Origin: Montifringilla adamsi
Lineage: Eukaryota; Chordata; Aves; Passeriformes; Passeridae
Direction: 5' to 3'
Assembly: GCA_017590115.1 (NCBI GenBank)
Contig: JAGGNK010003335.1
Location: forward strand, 5,456,001 to 5,520,000
Length of the DNA stretch: 64,000 nt
The position numbers and the translations under genes were made by a program. Within the stretch, counting starts at the first letter, position 1, and each line of letters opens with the position of its first letter. Below the pieces are notes generated by a model that saw only the letters and a program-made list of their open reading frames with translations, was not told the DNA's origin and searched no databases. Below are positions 14,134-27,609 of the stretch, in pieces.

Positions 14134-15452
14134 ATATATATATTTTTTTAAATCATGTGCGTAGTCCACTAATGTTTGTGGAAAGACAAACCCTCTGGAG
14201 AAAGAAGCCAAAGCCTGTCTCTTGTTCCTGTGATGCTCCTGCTGGCTGACCTGTGGATTTGGAGCAAGGCAATGAAAATTCACCATCATTACAATCCAGC
14301 ATGTGTAAGATTTCTTTGAAATGCCCTATAAATCCAGGGAGAGGGTGAGTGTGTATTTTATGATAAAATCTCTACTATTTCACTGCAGTAAGACCTGATC
14401 TGGCTTGAATTCAAGGCCCCAACAAGTCAGTGTGTATTATATTTTCAGCACCCTGAGGCACTTAGTCACCCCTTTCTCATGGAAATCCAGGACAGAATTT
14501 TGCAGTACCTTTGTTGGCATGTGAGCAGGTCTATAATTGAATAGTAAAGGTCTCTTTTTACTACTTTCCTTCTGGAATAATATCTCCTGTGCAAAAGCAA
14601 GATTTTCTTGCAGTTTCTGCCAATGAATGAGCTCTTTAGGGTGTTTAATTTAAAATAATTTGTTTCAGTTTATGGGTTGGAAGGAATAAGATGAAAGTAA
14701 AAGATGAGTGGCACGCTCTGCCCCGAGTTTCAGCTGCAGCCAAACAGCATCAATAGATATTACCCAGCTGGACAGAGATTAAATTATTCTCTTTGGCTGG
14801 ACAAAGAGTTTTTTTGCTAAACGAATGACTGAAGCCATACCTATAAATGACAGCAGCTTAATAATAAAACCACCATATTTCACAAGTTTTGAACAGAAAG
14901 CAGGGAAATGTGGAATGAATTCGGCAGCTGAAATAGTCTGCCTGATGTGTATTAAGGTACTTTGAAAGGGTATTGTGAAACTTCCATTATATCTTCCTAC
15001 ATTTTACATGAGCAGACACCTTCCTTGTGCCTAGCTTGTATATGTTTCTCCACAAAAGGAAATGAAAAAAGTTTTTCCTTGCTGTTGGAGAAAAATGGTC
15101 AAACACCCTCTGAGACAGCTGCTATGTCCCCAAATCAGAAAACTGCTTAATAAGCACAATGCTATGAAGTCTGGGCTAAAGTACTGTTTTCATTTTGCTT
15201 GAAGACCCTCATCAATTTCAGCACTGGAATTTCATTAGAGATGGAATTTTTGAAGATATTTAAGGAATGGAGTGGAGGCAGAGACCCAAGTTTTGCTAAT
15301 ACACAGTGCAAGTTTCATGCTTCACTTTTCCCCCTGTTGTTCATGTGCTGTGCTGCCCTTTGTGCCTTGCTCCCACACCTTTGGCGGCACATTGTGTTGG
15401 TTGTGTGCCCTGTGACCCCTGTGCTGGCAGAAGACTCTGCACAAACATTTGG

Positions 15453-15671
15453 GAGTGGTGGTTCAGGCTGGATATTAGGAAAAATTTCTATACTGAAAGA
15501 CTGATTAAGCATTGGAACAAGCTTCCCAGGAAAAAAGAGGAGTCACCATTCCTACAAGTGTCCAAAAATGAGTAGAGATGACAATTTGTGATATGGTTTA
15601 GTGGGAAAAGTGGTATTTTGTCAAAGGTTGAACTTGATGATCTTGGAGATCCTTTCCAACCTTAATGATTC
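15453..15671 (+). mobile_element. CR1 LINE fragment with ORF2 C-terminal relic
   Basis: One frame still reads LDIRKNFYTERLIKHWNKLP, the C-terminus of CR1 ORF2. It is followed by GATATGGTTTAGTGG and a CTTGATGATCTTGGAGATCC tail ending CTTTCCAACCTTAATGATTC. It is sense on the plus strand. Confidence 0.85.
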
Positions 15672-18600
15672 ACCTGCCCAGAGGATGGCATAACACAAAT
15701 GTAATTGCTATCCTCTGTGGAATCTTGCCCTGTGCTCTCCAGTAGCTGTGAGGAGTTTGGAAGACAGGAGCAAGACTCACTTTATCGTGGTAAAGTGTGG
15801 TCAGAATGCAGCAGAACTCAATAACAGAAGTAAATGGGTTGGAGAAGCAAGGGGACATCGGCAGCCTGGTGGAAATGAGGAGTCTCTTGCCTGACAGCAA
15901 GAACCCCTCCAGCTGATAACCTTGATGAAGCTGCCCTTGGTACAGCACTCACTTGGCTGCAGCTGTTTTTAATTGTTTTCCACTCTCTGCTGAGATTTCC
16001 ATCACCCACCCACACATCCTGCATTAACCAGCACACAGAGCTTTCTGGAGATCAAGATTTGTGTTGCTCTGGGGACACACCACATAAATACCATCCAGCC
16101 AAAGTCTGACTCTACTGGAGGTTGTTTCTAGGAAGATGGTGCAGGTGAACATATGTGTTTTGTAGAAGTCCACAGCTTAAGAACTGCCAGAACCATTACT
16201 ATTTTACATTGCAGACTCATCAAACAAAACGTGAAGGCTGCAGGCAGGGGTGCTCAGATTTCTCTGTGAGAGCAGATGCAGAGAGAAAGGTCTGCAGGGC
16301 AAAGTCAGGAGGATCATGTCTGAAATCAAAGCAGGGTCTGATTAAAATGGGAATATTTTGATGCTGAGGGGATTTAAGTATAGGAGATAGCAAAAAGCCA
16401 AAAAAGATCTCCAGAAGCAATGTACAGATTCAAATGATGATACTTCAGTGACTGGAAAACATGGCCTGCAGTGAAAGACAAGAATCTGATTCCAACACTG
16501 GAGGTTGGCAGCACCACAATGATTGGCATGGTTAAGCCAGACTTCGAAATTCTTCTCAGAAAACCACACTGCACTAAATTCTTTTTTCTCTACTCATGTG
16601 TTCAATCAGAAATTTGTTCACTAAATATTTTATAATAATCTCATGTCACCTCAGAGTCTTAAAGGAATATATTGGTACTTGGGAACTTTGCTTCCCTGCA
16701 TTATGGAATTTTGATTCCTTTTGTAAGTTTTCTGAGCTTATTATACATTTAATAAGCTGCTCTGGCTGACTACATAATCTGAAATTTCTGCAGTTAGCAA
16801 ATGCTGCTCTGCTTTAGCTTCTGCTGATCTTGACAACTAACCTGATCACATCACTTAAATCACTAATCCCATGACACAACTCAGTGTCAGTCTCTAGAGT
16901 ACCTAAAAAACTCCAAACAAAGCCCTCATCTAAAATGTAATGTCAATCACAGAGAACAGTTATACAATAAATTTTTGCTATGGGGAAAGAAAAAGCTCAA
17001 AACTCTCAATTTCACTGATAAAAATCTTTTTAGTTGTGAGTTTTTAGAAAATGCTGTCTAATTCAATGCATTTATGATGTTAAATTACCATTTACCTGTA
17101 ACTCTTCTGTTACCCACAGCCATTAAATCTTCCTCAGTCTATGCCTGCCTCCTCTGGGAAGAAGGTGATAGCATTTCTTCCTCTCCAAGCCAGAAAGCAA
17201 TAACTCCTTCTTCCCAGCATTTTTTTTTTCCTGTGAAAGGCACTACAGAGGAATTGAGACATCTCCAGTATTGAAGATTACTTGAAAAGAAATGTTTTGC
17301 TGGCTAAAATAATTCCCTTGGCATTTTTGCTTTGCCAAACTACATTTACATTTCTAGTCCTATTTAACTAGAATTTTCCCCACATCTGTTGCAAGAAATT
17401 AAGGGCTCATATTCTGGAAACTGTGTTTCTGGAGATAACTTCTGAAACCAGGAACATCTTCCCAGAAAGGAGATGTCTCTGTACACCCTCTGTCTCCAGG
17501 AATCCTTTGGGATGTAAAAGCTGTCTGGGGGCAAGTTTCTCATCATCAAGATTTCAAGGAACTTGTGTTCAGCTTCTTTTTTCTTCTTAAGTGTCAGCAG
17601 CTGAGCACAGATGTCTGGATTGGCAACAACTCTGAACCCAATTAACCCAGTTAATGGCACTAGAGCCCTCCATGAAGTGAGGGATTATTGCAAGCAGACA
17701 TGGCACAGCCACTCACCCCTCTTGTGTGCTCTTGTGTCACTGGAAAGTGTGTGGGGATAGGAGCCACCAAGTGATTAACTGTTATAATATTGTTAATTAA
17801 GCACCAGCAGGAAGTTTGCCCTAAAAACAGAAGTAATCTCCATCTATTTCTGTGCCCCATGTTTGGCAATAAAACAATCTCAGTCCAGTATCTGGGCAGC
17901 AACTTCAGGAGAAGTGAACATGAAGAAAGATGAGAGATTCAGGAGGTGTGACCTTGCCATGGGGCATCCACGAAAGTGAATGTGTGGCAAATTCAAATCA
18001 AACAGCTCCAAAATGTCACTGGGTCACCCATGTCTGCATCCCTGTGGTGGTGGGTCTTGTGGATTTCAGACCAGGACATCAAACTGGAGCAGCCGGGAGC
18101 TGTAACCAGTCCAGGCCGGACAACTTGAGGTGTGCTGATTTGCAAGATTACACTTACAACCTGCTGTTGTAAATCATTGAATGGTTTCTCAGCTTCACAC
18201 AGACTGCACAAAGCAGCTGAAAGCAAATAGCTGATTTTTTAGGAAGGTCTTCCTGCAATCCCCTCTGTCTGTTCTGTCTGGTTAACAACAGCTGCAGCTT
18301 ATGTGCGTTACTGATGGATCCCTGCAGTTTTACACAAGTGGTTCATATAATTTTCACCAAATTAACCAGCTCAGGACTCCTGCCACCCTAGTCACTAGTT
18401 CAAAATCTCCATGGAATTAAATAACTATTTTTTTTCTGTGCTGCACCATGAGGTCCATTTTCCTGAGGGTTAACCTGAGCAGTGGAGTGCTGTGGGAAAT
18501 GGCACAGTTAGGGAGCAAACTGCTGCTGCAGAAAGAAGTGTTAAAGCCATATTTCAGAGAAGATTTTAAGAAAACTATAGATACTATCTTGGCCTGTGTT

Positions 18601-20660
18601 ATCCATTCAGATAAAATTGAGTGTAATCCTACCCCTATCGCTACACCACTAAATGTATTTAAAGGAAGAGATTTATTTCCCCTCCTATTATCCTTCTCTT
18701 CTCCTTTCCTTTTGCACTCCATGCTACTTAGAAGTCCCGAGATGGATATTTTAGCAAGAAACTTCTGATCATGCCCTCATCTCTGGGAAATTTCTGGGGT
18801 AATGTTCATGTATTTCAATGCTTCCTTTCCTCTACTATTATGATTCAGGACTTCAGGGATCTGTTTTGTAGGCAGGCTTTAAAGGTTACTCTCTTTAGTA
18901 TCTCAATACCTCTTACTCTAAGGTTATTCTGCCATTTTTTCTCTTAGAAGTCGTCAGTTTTTGTTTTAAATGACAAATATCTCTTCTAGCCCTTTTGAAG
19001 AAATCTTGTCATTTCACCCTGCTTTTCCAGCTCTTTGTGTTACCACACCCCGTTTTGATCACAACTAACTACAGCAATTACTACAAATTCTTTAGATGTT
19101 CTGGTAATTTACAACCAGCAAGGAGTGGCAGCCATGGTCAAGTGGGTCTTTCTGCATCTTCATCAAAATTCAGGCTGTTCTTGGCATTTCAAATAACTTT
19201 TTTTGAATAACTGAGAAATTGAACCTTGCTAGGACAATAATGCTCATTATGTAAATTCTAATCCAGAACAGGCAGCATCATTTGGATTTTGAGTTGACAA
19301 TTTTCTCTGATTCTCTGCCTTCAGGACAGCATGACCCACGACTTCCTGCTGAACTGAGATCTCTGCATCCCTTTTCCCTTTGAAAAGGGGAGAATGTAAT
19401 AATTTTAATGTTTGAATTCATGATTTGTTGCTTAGTTACATATGTCATGAAAGAAAAGCAGTAATATTGCATGATTTATGTAACTAACTGACGGTCCAAA
19501 TATTAAGGCTTGAACATTGACTATTCATGCCATGTTTACATGAGCTATTATCTATGGGGGGAATATCAAGAATAAATTCAACATCTTCTCTTGAGCATTT
19601 TTAAGCAAATAAATCATTAGTTAGTCTGAATACTTGACTGTGTTTTACAATTAAATCTCTAAGTGTCATTGTACATAGGGTAACTCTTGGCTTGAAATTT
19701 TCTCACCATGGTGATGGACAGATTCTGCTCTCTAAATTCTGCATATTAGAGGAGAGTCTGTACAGGGAGAAAGTGTTCTTTAGGAAGGGAAAGGATTAAC
19801 TATTGAAGTAAAATACCTTCAGTTCCTCAGGGAATAGTGGAAATGCATTTCTCCTTGCACTCAGTACAAAATATCCCCAGGACAATAGGAGAAAGAAGAG
19901 CATATACTTGGGAAGCTGAAAAAGAAATGCCTTCACCATGACAAAGGTACAGCAGCACTTAAAAAGTACTGCCTCCTGAAAAAAGGAGATTTGCAGAATA
20001 AAGAGCAAATGCATTTTCTCATTTCTTCAGATGAAAAGGTATTAAGATTTTAATTTTCAATTGAATGTGATAAATTCTTCTTTTTAGGAACTAATCTATA
20101 AATTGAAAAGATTTATCATTTCTCCTAAAATGTACACTTTCCCATAATATGCTGGGCAGTCTGTTCTGAGCAGTCATCAGAGAGAGCTGAGCTGCTCTTT
20201 TGTGCCCATTTTTGCACAGTCTTGCTGTAGTCCAAGAGTTTGATGCAACATCTAATGAAGTTATTAAGAGCATTTCAATAGAGACTGTATCAGACCTTTT
20301 AAACACTACATATAGTTTCTAAGTGCAGCTTTGTACAACCTCCCATTTGTTTTTATTAATTTTAAGCTTGTTGTGTCCTGCGTGTTAGGAAAGGATTTAC
20401 ACTAATCTGACTAATACTGAATGATTTGGGTTAAATTTCTGGCTACTGCTTTAATGTCTGGAAAGAAGACAAATCATGTTAGCTTTGTTATGTGATAGAA
20501 TTAAAATACTGGAATTTAAGCAAAGTCACAACATTTTTCTTTTTGATTTTAGTTACTTTACAAAGGCAACTACCCTTCTGTGTCTTCATATATACGTGAG
20601 AACAGTGCAAAAGACTTCCTTCCTCAGCAATGCCATTCTGAGCTGTGTCATTGAAGATAA

Positions 20661-20731
20661 TCTTTCTTTCTTTCTTTCTCTTTCCTTTTCCTTTGTTTTC
20701 CTTTCCTTTTCCTTTGTTTTCTTTTCTTTCC
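20661..20731. repeat. Pyrimidine-rich simple repeat
   Basis: TTTC units are followed by TTCC/TTTTCC units, giving some 70 nt almost without purines on the plus strand. Confidence 0.85.
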
Positions 20732-20740
20732 ACTTTGCAG

Positions 20741-20822
20741 TATGATTTAGTGGACATGGAGTGTTAGGTCAAAGGTTGGACTTCATGATCATGGAGGTCT
20801 TTTTCAACCTTAGCAATTCTGC
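20741..20822 (+). mobile_element. CR1 LINE 3' tail
   Basis: Contains ATGATTTAGTGGACATGG, AGGTTGGACTTCATGATC and TTTTTCAACCTTAGCAATTC, a short CR1 3' end directly following a pyrimidine-rich tract. Confidence 0.75.
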
Positions 20823-23800
20823 AGTTTAGCTTACTGCAAGATGCCACCTTGAGCATTTTTGTGCATGAACTGGGATAGGTTTTCTCAGCCAAATGTAATT
20901 TGAACAAAGAGTCATGCAACAAAACAGGAGATTAGGGGTGGAAAAAGCAATGGTATTTAAGGAATGGTACATGGCCTTGAACCAGTGCAGCCTGCAGAGC
21001 CATGAGAGTAGCTCTGCCCATTGATCTGGAATTCACATGGAGGCCTGAAGTAACATCAGTGTTTTCCAATGACCAACTCTTGCCTAAAGAGCTGAGTCAT
21101 TTGACCATAATCATCAGACCTGATATTGATTTCATGATGAACAGGACTCTGTCACAGGGATGTAAATAATCTGGGAGCTAGGTGAGCTCCCAGCAACTCA
21201 GCAACAAGGAAATATAGTTTACCTGCCAAAATACACATTCTCACAGTTTCTGAGCTGGCATCATTCAGTATGATGAAAGATAAACTTGCTGGGGGAGTAG
21301 GCTGCTCTCAAAGAGCCAAGGAGGCTGGGGCTGCTGTGCACAGCAGACCTTGAGCATGACCCAGAGATGGGTTGGAAGGGAACTGGAGGAAGGAGATGGA
21401 CTCCCCCACCTGACCTTGTGGAGCAGGGAGTGAAGGAAAGGATGGGTTGCCCTTTGACAGCAGGAGGTAAGAAGGACAAACACCTTATGGACACTATAAC
21501 CTAAGGTGGAAAGATATGTTTGGAAAAGAGAATCTGTTTCAAGATATCTATTCCTTCCCTGTCCATCTCAGGGATGTTACTTAAGGTTTGAATCAACGAG
21601 GTTTCACTACATGTGACAGATTTCAGCCTCAGGCCTAGTGATGACATGGAGAAAATTCAAGGTTACTGGACAGTGTGAATTTTTTTTTTCTTGGTCCATG
21701 TGTTTTTCCTTGGCAATAGGAATACAGTACAGTATTATGTGTTTTGGATAAGTTATGGCCCTCTTTGGAAGCATAACATATAGAACCCATCTGTGAGTGA
21801 CTAAGGCTTTAGCTCCAGTGTCCTCAAAAGCTGTGAATTATGACTTTTTACACCACAAGGGGCAGTACTCTGTCCTAGTCTCTACTTCCTTCTTAAGGAG
21901 AAGAATGGTCTCCTATCTCTCACCAGTGAGGTTTTCCATTCCTGATGCCATATTGCTTCATTCTCTTTGGTCTTATAATGAACATCTCTCTGTTCCTCTG
22001 TCTCATTTCCCCCCTTTGCTGTTCCCCCTCTTCCAGTGCTTGATTACCAGGGACTAAATCTGTGAAGTGTATTTAAATGCTTGAACCTTTTTTAAGCACC
22101 TGACTGACTTTTTTTTTCTCTACTGCGATGAGGATATAGGCCTAAGTGATTAATCTGTCTTCTGGAATAGTGACAAAAATGTTGCATCAGCATGAGAGGA
22201 TCTAACCTTTGAAAAATTCCCCCAGGAGCATCCACTTCTGCTGGGGATTTCACTGCCAGTCAGAGCAGTTAATCAAAAAGGCAAAGCTGATAACACTGCC
22301 AGAAGTTTTTGCCCCATAGAAGTCAGAGGATCAGTTAGAGACTGTCAAATGTAACATATGGCATTATTAAAATGAAGAATGTCAGATCAAAATGGAGCTT
22401 ACTGTCCCAGTGACTGGGTCATGTGGAAGTGGCTGAGGAAAAGGGGAGCCTTCAAGTGGAATTTTTAGAGGAGAGTGCTTGGGCAGACTTTGCAAAGTCA
22501 TTAATCTCAGTATTTCAGGAGGATGAGAAAGATAGGAGAGGAGATATTCTAGCTGTAATGCTGGATGTGCTTCAGCATGTGGCTTCTGAGCTCCTCAGGA
22601 TGTGGGAGCCTTTCCCTTCTGGTGAGAAGTGTGGGCTGCAGGTGCCTGGACAATGCTGAGGAACAGGGAAGGAGCCTACCCAAGCACCCATCAAGTCATC
22701 TTGGCTGCTTGCAGTGCCAAGGCACCAACATCATGACAGACAAACTTCTCAGCCTTGCCCCCAGTATTTTTTCTCCTTTTTTAAAATGTCACACTCTGAA
22801 AACAAGGGCTCAAACCATACAGGAATTTGCAGCGCCTGCTAAGAATTCATTATGCAGTCATCATCTTTTCATAAAGCCACAGACTGTTTATTTGTTTAAA
22901 TATTTGTCTTGTTTGTTTCATATAAATGATCCCAATCCTTATTATCTAAACACTCTGTGTAATTTCATCTCTCATCTAGTGGGACAATGCTCTAGTACAG
23001 CTGCTTGGAAAGCTGGCAGCTTAGAGAAATATTCATAAGGCATCCTTAGGAGCCCAAAAATGGCTTGGTAACCTATGGAGCTTCAGCAGCTTCTGTTGAG
23101 TGCACAATTTGTTTGACAAATCCCATCTTACTTATTATGTGTGAATTATCTACCAAGAAAAGTTGCTTTTAAAAACATTGGTTAGCTTTAAATAATTTCT
23201 CAAATCTGTATAGATTTTCTTATGCTGTTTCATGTCAAGATATTCCTTTGAGTGCAGAAGGGATGTGCTGGGCCCTTGGTAACCCCTCATTCCTTGACTG
23301 ACCATAACCCTTGGAAGCAAAATTTGCTGCATATGTTTGGCTTCAGAAATGTCTCACAGGCATGAATGCTTCCAGGTTTCCTGGGCAGGTCTGTACCTGT
23401 CCCTGGTACTCTGGGCACCCCAGGGACCTGGATCCATCACCCTGGCCCAGCTATGGGACTGTGAGTTGGTAGGGAGGCACAAATCTTCACAGGGGGTGGG
23501 GCTGAGAAGGAAAAGTGCAGAACTTGGTAATAGTTTTGCTTATATAAGCTCAGTACCAGGTTTCTGTAATCATTTTAAAGCAAAATTGATTCTTATTCTG
23601 CTGTGTTAGATGTTTGTATTTAACTTAATTTAATTTTCGTATATTAAGGGCAGCTAACACACAAAAAATGATGATTCAGGTAAAGTTAGGTGCTTCCATG
23701 TAAGTTTTGCAAGGAGCAGTATTGCTGCCCCACTGTAGAGCAGTGAAGGGCAGTTAGCAAAGTGATTAACAACATAAATCTCCATTCCTTTTTACCTCTA

Positions 23801-23856
23801 ATAGCTGTTTTTGACAGCAATACCCATTGGTATTAGGTTTTGGTTGGCCATCAGGT

Positions 23857-23909
23857 TTGTTTTTTTTTTTTGTTTTTTTTTTTTTTTTTGAACCATTTTT
23901 TTTTTTTTT
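23857..23909. repeat. Interrupted poly-T tract
   Basis: Three T runs are separated by a single G and by GAACCA. Confidence 0.9.
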
Positions 23910-25384
23910 GATGGACCAGATTTTATTTCTGTAATGGTATCCCTGCCCCAGCAGTATTAACTGGTCAGCTACAACTTTATTTTCTCTCATTACAAGCAGG
24001 AAGGAAAGTCTGTGACAAAATACCCATCTGGAATAACTCTTTAGTACCAAGACATGGATTCATCCCATGAACACTGTGACCTTTCCCTTCCCCTTCCTGT
24101 CCCTCTGTCCTTCTTACCATTGTGTCTCTGACCACTCTCTCTAATTGAGCTATGAAATAAGAGAAGATTTCTCTTTCCAAGTAAAGTGAGATGAAGTGTT
24201 CCTCCCTAGAGTCCAGAGAATTGTTACTTTAATATTTTTTTCTTGATATAGATAATCTCTCAGCAACAGAAGGGCACTGCTACAAGCTGCATATGTGTCC
24301 TGGGCCATCTTCTTTAACTCCCTCATTGTGAGGGATCATTTGTAAAATAACAGGAAAAGACCATTTTCCCACCGGAAGGTTTTCCAGCTCTCAAATTGCT
24401 GATTTTTTTTCCTCATTACATGTCATGGGCTCCTGCCTGAATTGCAAAGTAATTTTGAAATGTCTCAGCAACTCATAGGCAGCATGCCCTTGTACCAGGG
24501 GAAATCAGAGAGTATTTACTTCAGATACTTTCCCTCATAATGTAATCGTGCAGCTTTTCAACAAGGATTTAAAATACTTGTTGACACAGCAAGGAAGGTC
24601 TGTTCTGCTTTTCGTCCTGGTGATGTTTAGTGTCTTTAGGGGCTGCTGTATTCCTCAAGATTCTAAACTTTCAAGATTTTAAAGCTCTTTGTGCTAATAA
24701 TGTTTGTCTTATAACGCTATATTTAAAAAGGTAAGAGTGAAGTGGCACTGGGGAAGGTTGTACCTGCAAGATTGCTTCTGCCACGCAGAGCAAAATACCT
24801 TCTTTATGATGTAAGACCACTTAACTAAAATTTGAAGTGGCATATTGTATTAGATTTTCTCAAGATAAAAATCGCACAGTGTGCTTTTTGTGATGTCTTT
24901 ATTTCAGTAGCATCAGAGCATCAAAATATTACTGCCTGCTGATCATTTGATAAAAATTATCTCGCGTGCCTTGAGTGCGACAAAATTGAGTGCATAAAAA
25001 TGTTCTTATTTTCAGTAAGTCCTTCCAGTGATGGAGACACTAATTTGGTTACTTTAAACCTTGCTTGATTACAAAAAGGCTTTGGCAGCAGACCTGCAAT
25101 AACTAATTCAGTATGATGCAGGAGACCCACTCACAGTATTTTCAGTTAAAACCAATGGGGATCAAGATTTTATCCTTCAAGGTGTGATGCACCATACATT
25201 ATGCGTGGCTTTGGTGTGGGACAGAACTCCCCTTGGGTTCGGTGTCAAAATTATCTGGATGATATATGAACACACAGGGCCAGCTCAGGGCTGTGTGCTG
25301 GCACTGGGAGGGGGAAATGAGACCCCACCAGGATCTCAGCTCCACCAGAGAACCATCACTGCATTTTTTTTACAAGGACGTATA

Positions 25385-25660
25385 GTGACAGCACAAGGGG
25401 GAATGGCTTCACAGTGACAAAGGAGAGATTTAAGTTAGCTATGGAGAAGAAATTCTTCCCTGTGAGGGTGGAGAGGCCCTGGCACAGGCTGCCCAGAGAA
25501 GTTGTGCCTGCCCCATCCCTGGAAGTGTCCAAGGCCAAGTTGAGCAGGGCTTGGAGCAACCTGGGATGGTGGAAGATGTCCCTGTTCATAGCAGGGGGGG
25601 TGTAACTGGATGAGCTTTAAGGACTTTTCCAATCCAAACCATTCAATGATTCTATGATTT
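25385..25660 (+). mobile_element. CR1 LINE 3' fragment
   Basis: Runs from GTGACAGCACAAGGGGG through AAGAAATTCTTCCCTGTGAG, CCTGGCACAGGCTGCCCAGA and GGAGCAACCTGGGATGGTGG to the tail CATTCAATGATTCTATGATT. It is sense on the plus strand with a well-kept 3' terminus. Confidence 0.88.
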
Positions 25661-26514
25661 CCTGGGAAAAAGATATTTCCTGAAGCCCATGGTCTGGGAT
25701 CAGTTTAAAATATGTCTGTTTTCTCACCTCACAAGCTGCTGAGTGTGGCTGAAGAGACGTGGAGATCCATGTCTGAAAGCTGTTCTCCCCTATTGCTGTG
25801 GAAGATTTATAACAAAGTTTTGCCCAGAAATGGCTAAACAGCAATGGTCCATCCATCTGCCTCATGAATCCTAGATGGAGGGGACTGACTTGTCCCATCC
25901 TGTTTTGCTACAGTGATGCACAGTGTGAGATGTCAAACTGCACATTGGCCTAGTGACTGCTAAGACCAGTGTTAAAAAACGGGATTTAAAACAGGGATTG
26001 CCTCCACCTTCAGTTAATATTGGATTCATGGCTGGAGCCATGGCTAGAAAGATCTGTATTGTACATGGAGGATAATGCTCAGAAAGTACAGGAGTGCTTT
26101 TTTTTAAAAGGCTTTCTGGAAATTATCACCAAAATGACCAATATGGAACAATTAAGGTTTTTGCAGCTGATTGTGCTCTACAGCAAGAAATACAGAGAAG
26201 CTGTTTTCACGCTGAAGGTGCAATGTCACACTGGGGTAACTGGCCCTCTGCACACGGTGCTGAAGTCTGGATCCACAGTCATGGCACACCCACAGCTGCA
26301 ACTGATGATGAGCATCCTGTTTGTCAGAAGAAGAGACAAATTGTGGGATTTTTTTCAAATCCTTCCAATATATCTGTGAGCATGAATGACACTGTTGTTA
26401 TCTCACTGGGTGTTAGAAGAGCTACCTTTTTTATATCTTTTGGTTTTCAGCTGTATCTCTTCATTTGAGCAGAGAAATATTTCTCATGCATCATTGCACA
26501 GAGATAAACCCACT

Positions 26515-26532
26515 GTGTCTGTGTGTGTGTGA
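26515..26532. repeat. Short (GT)n tract
   Basis: GTGTCTGTGTGTGTGTGAG-type dinucleotide run. Confidence 0.7.
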
Positions 26533-27534
26533 GTCTGAGAGGTACCAGTGTTGCTGGTAGCCTCTGTAATACATGATTTCTGTCTTTCTGTGAAGAGGTA
26601 CCTATTTAAAATCTGAATTAAAATATGCCATGCAGGGAATGAACACAGGAGAGAATAGACTGGAAGCTCCATCTTAGAGGCAACACTTCAAGTATTGGAA
26701 AGAGAAAAGAAATTGCATCTGTAGTGGTGGGATGCCTGACCTGGTGTTGTCTGGGGAAGGGCAGTGATGCCAGGGCTGACACAGTGAGCCGGGCACAGGA
26801 GTGGGCAGCCACCCCCATGGGCAGCTCCAATGCACAGGCTTGTTTACTACTGGCCCTGTGGTCAACCCCAACGACAAAAGAGCAGGATGAAAAGAGGAAG
26901 CAGAATTAACACCAAATCAAAATATCAGGTGGAGAATTAATCATGGAAGGAAACTCTCTGGATTTATTACACTGAGCATAAATTTCACCTAGGTGGCATT
27001 ACTGAATCCAGATGAGGAGATGGGTATGACTGGAATGTTAAAGTCATTTTTCTAATTATTTACTTAGCAAAATCTGATTGGGTTGAAGGGAAGGGATAGT
27101 GACATGGCAAAGATACTGCTCTTTGTTGGAGCTTGTCACAGCTCAGAAGCAAGTGACATTTTGGCACTAAGGGTTAAAACATAAGAAGATTAAGTACAGG
27201 AGTGGACATTTGTTATAGATGCTACCTACCCCAAATCACACCCTCAGAATAAGCTCAGGTGGTTCAGCTTCCCATCTCTTATAACACAACCCCTGTCATG
27301 CTACAATCACATATAGGCCAGCAAAAAACAGAAACTGCCAGATTTTTAAGTGTTTAATCCCAAGAAAATGCAATATTTTGACATTTTTTTTGACACCTGG
27401 AGAATACAGTCACCAAACAGAAATGTAGCACTGGCTGAATGAATGTCATTGTGATTTTGCCATTTCCAAGCTGGGTCTGGTCTATTTATGAGTACAAATT
27501 CCACGGCACGTGTGTGTGCAGGTATCTGCAGAGC

Positions 27535-27609
27535 ACTCTCACACTCACACTCTCACACTCACAGACACACACACACACACTCACACACACACACACACAG
27601 ACACACAGA
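27535..27609. repeat. CA-rich microsatellite
   Basis: CTCACA and (CA)n blocks interrupted by CTCA and GACA over about 75 bp. Confidence 0.9.

Larger units (their letters stand above)
9383..20740. other. Intergenic DNA, no gene seen
   Basis: Contains CR1 fragments at 11721-11997 and 15453-15671, a GT/GTAT repeat at 13214-13251, a small 20-bp-period duplication at 14096-14133 and a pyrimidine tract at 20661-20731. No coding evidence. Confidence 0.7.

Noticed and set aside
26020..26379. 119-codon frame with protein-like composition
   Set aside because: Considered as a retrocopy, but I recognise no parent gene, no poly(A) tail follows, and no second frame fragment continues the similarity.
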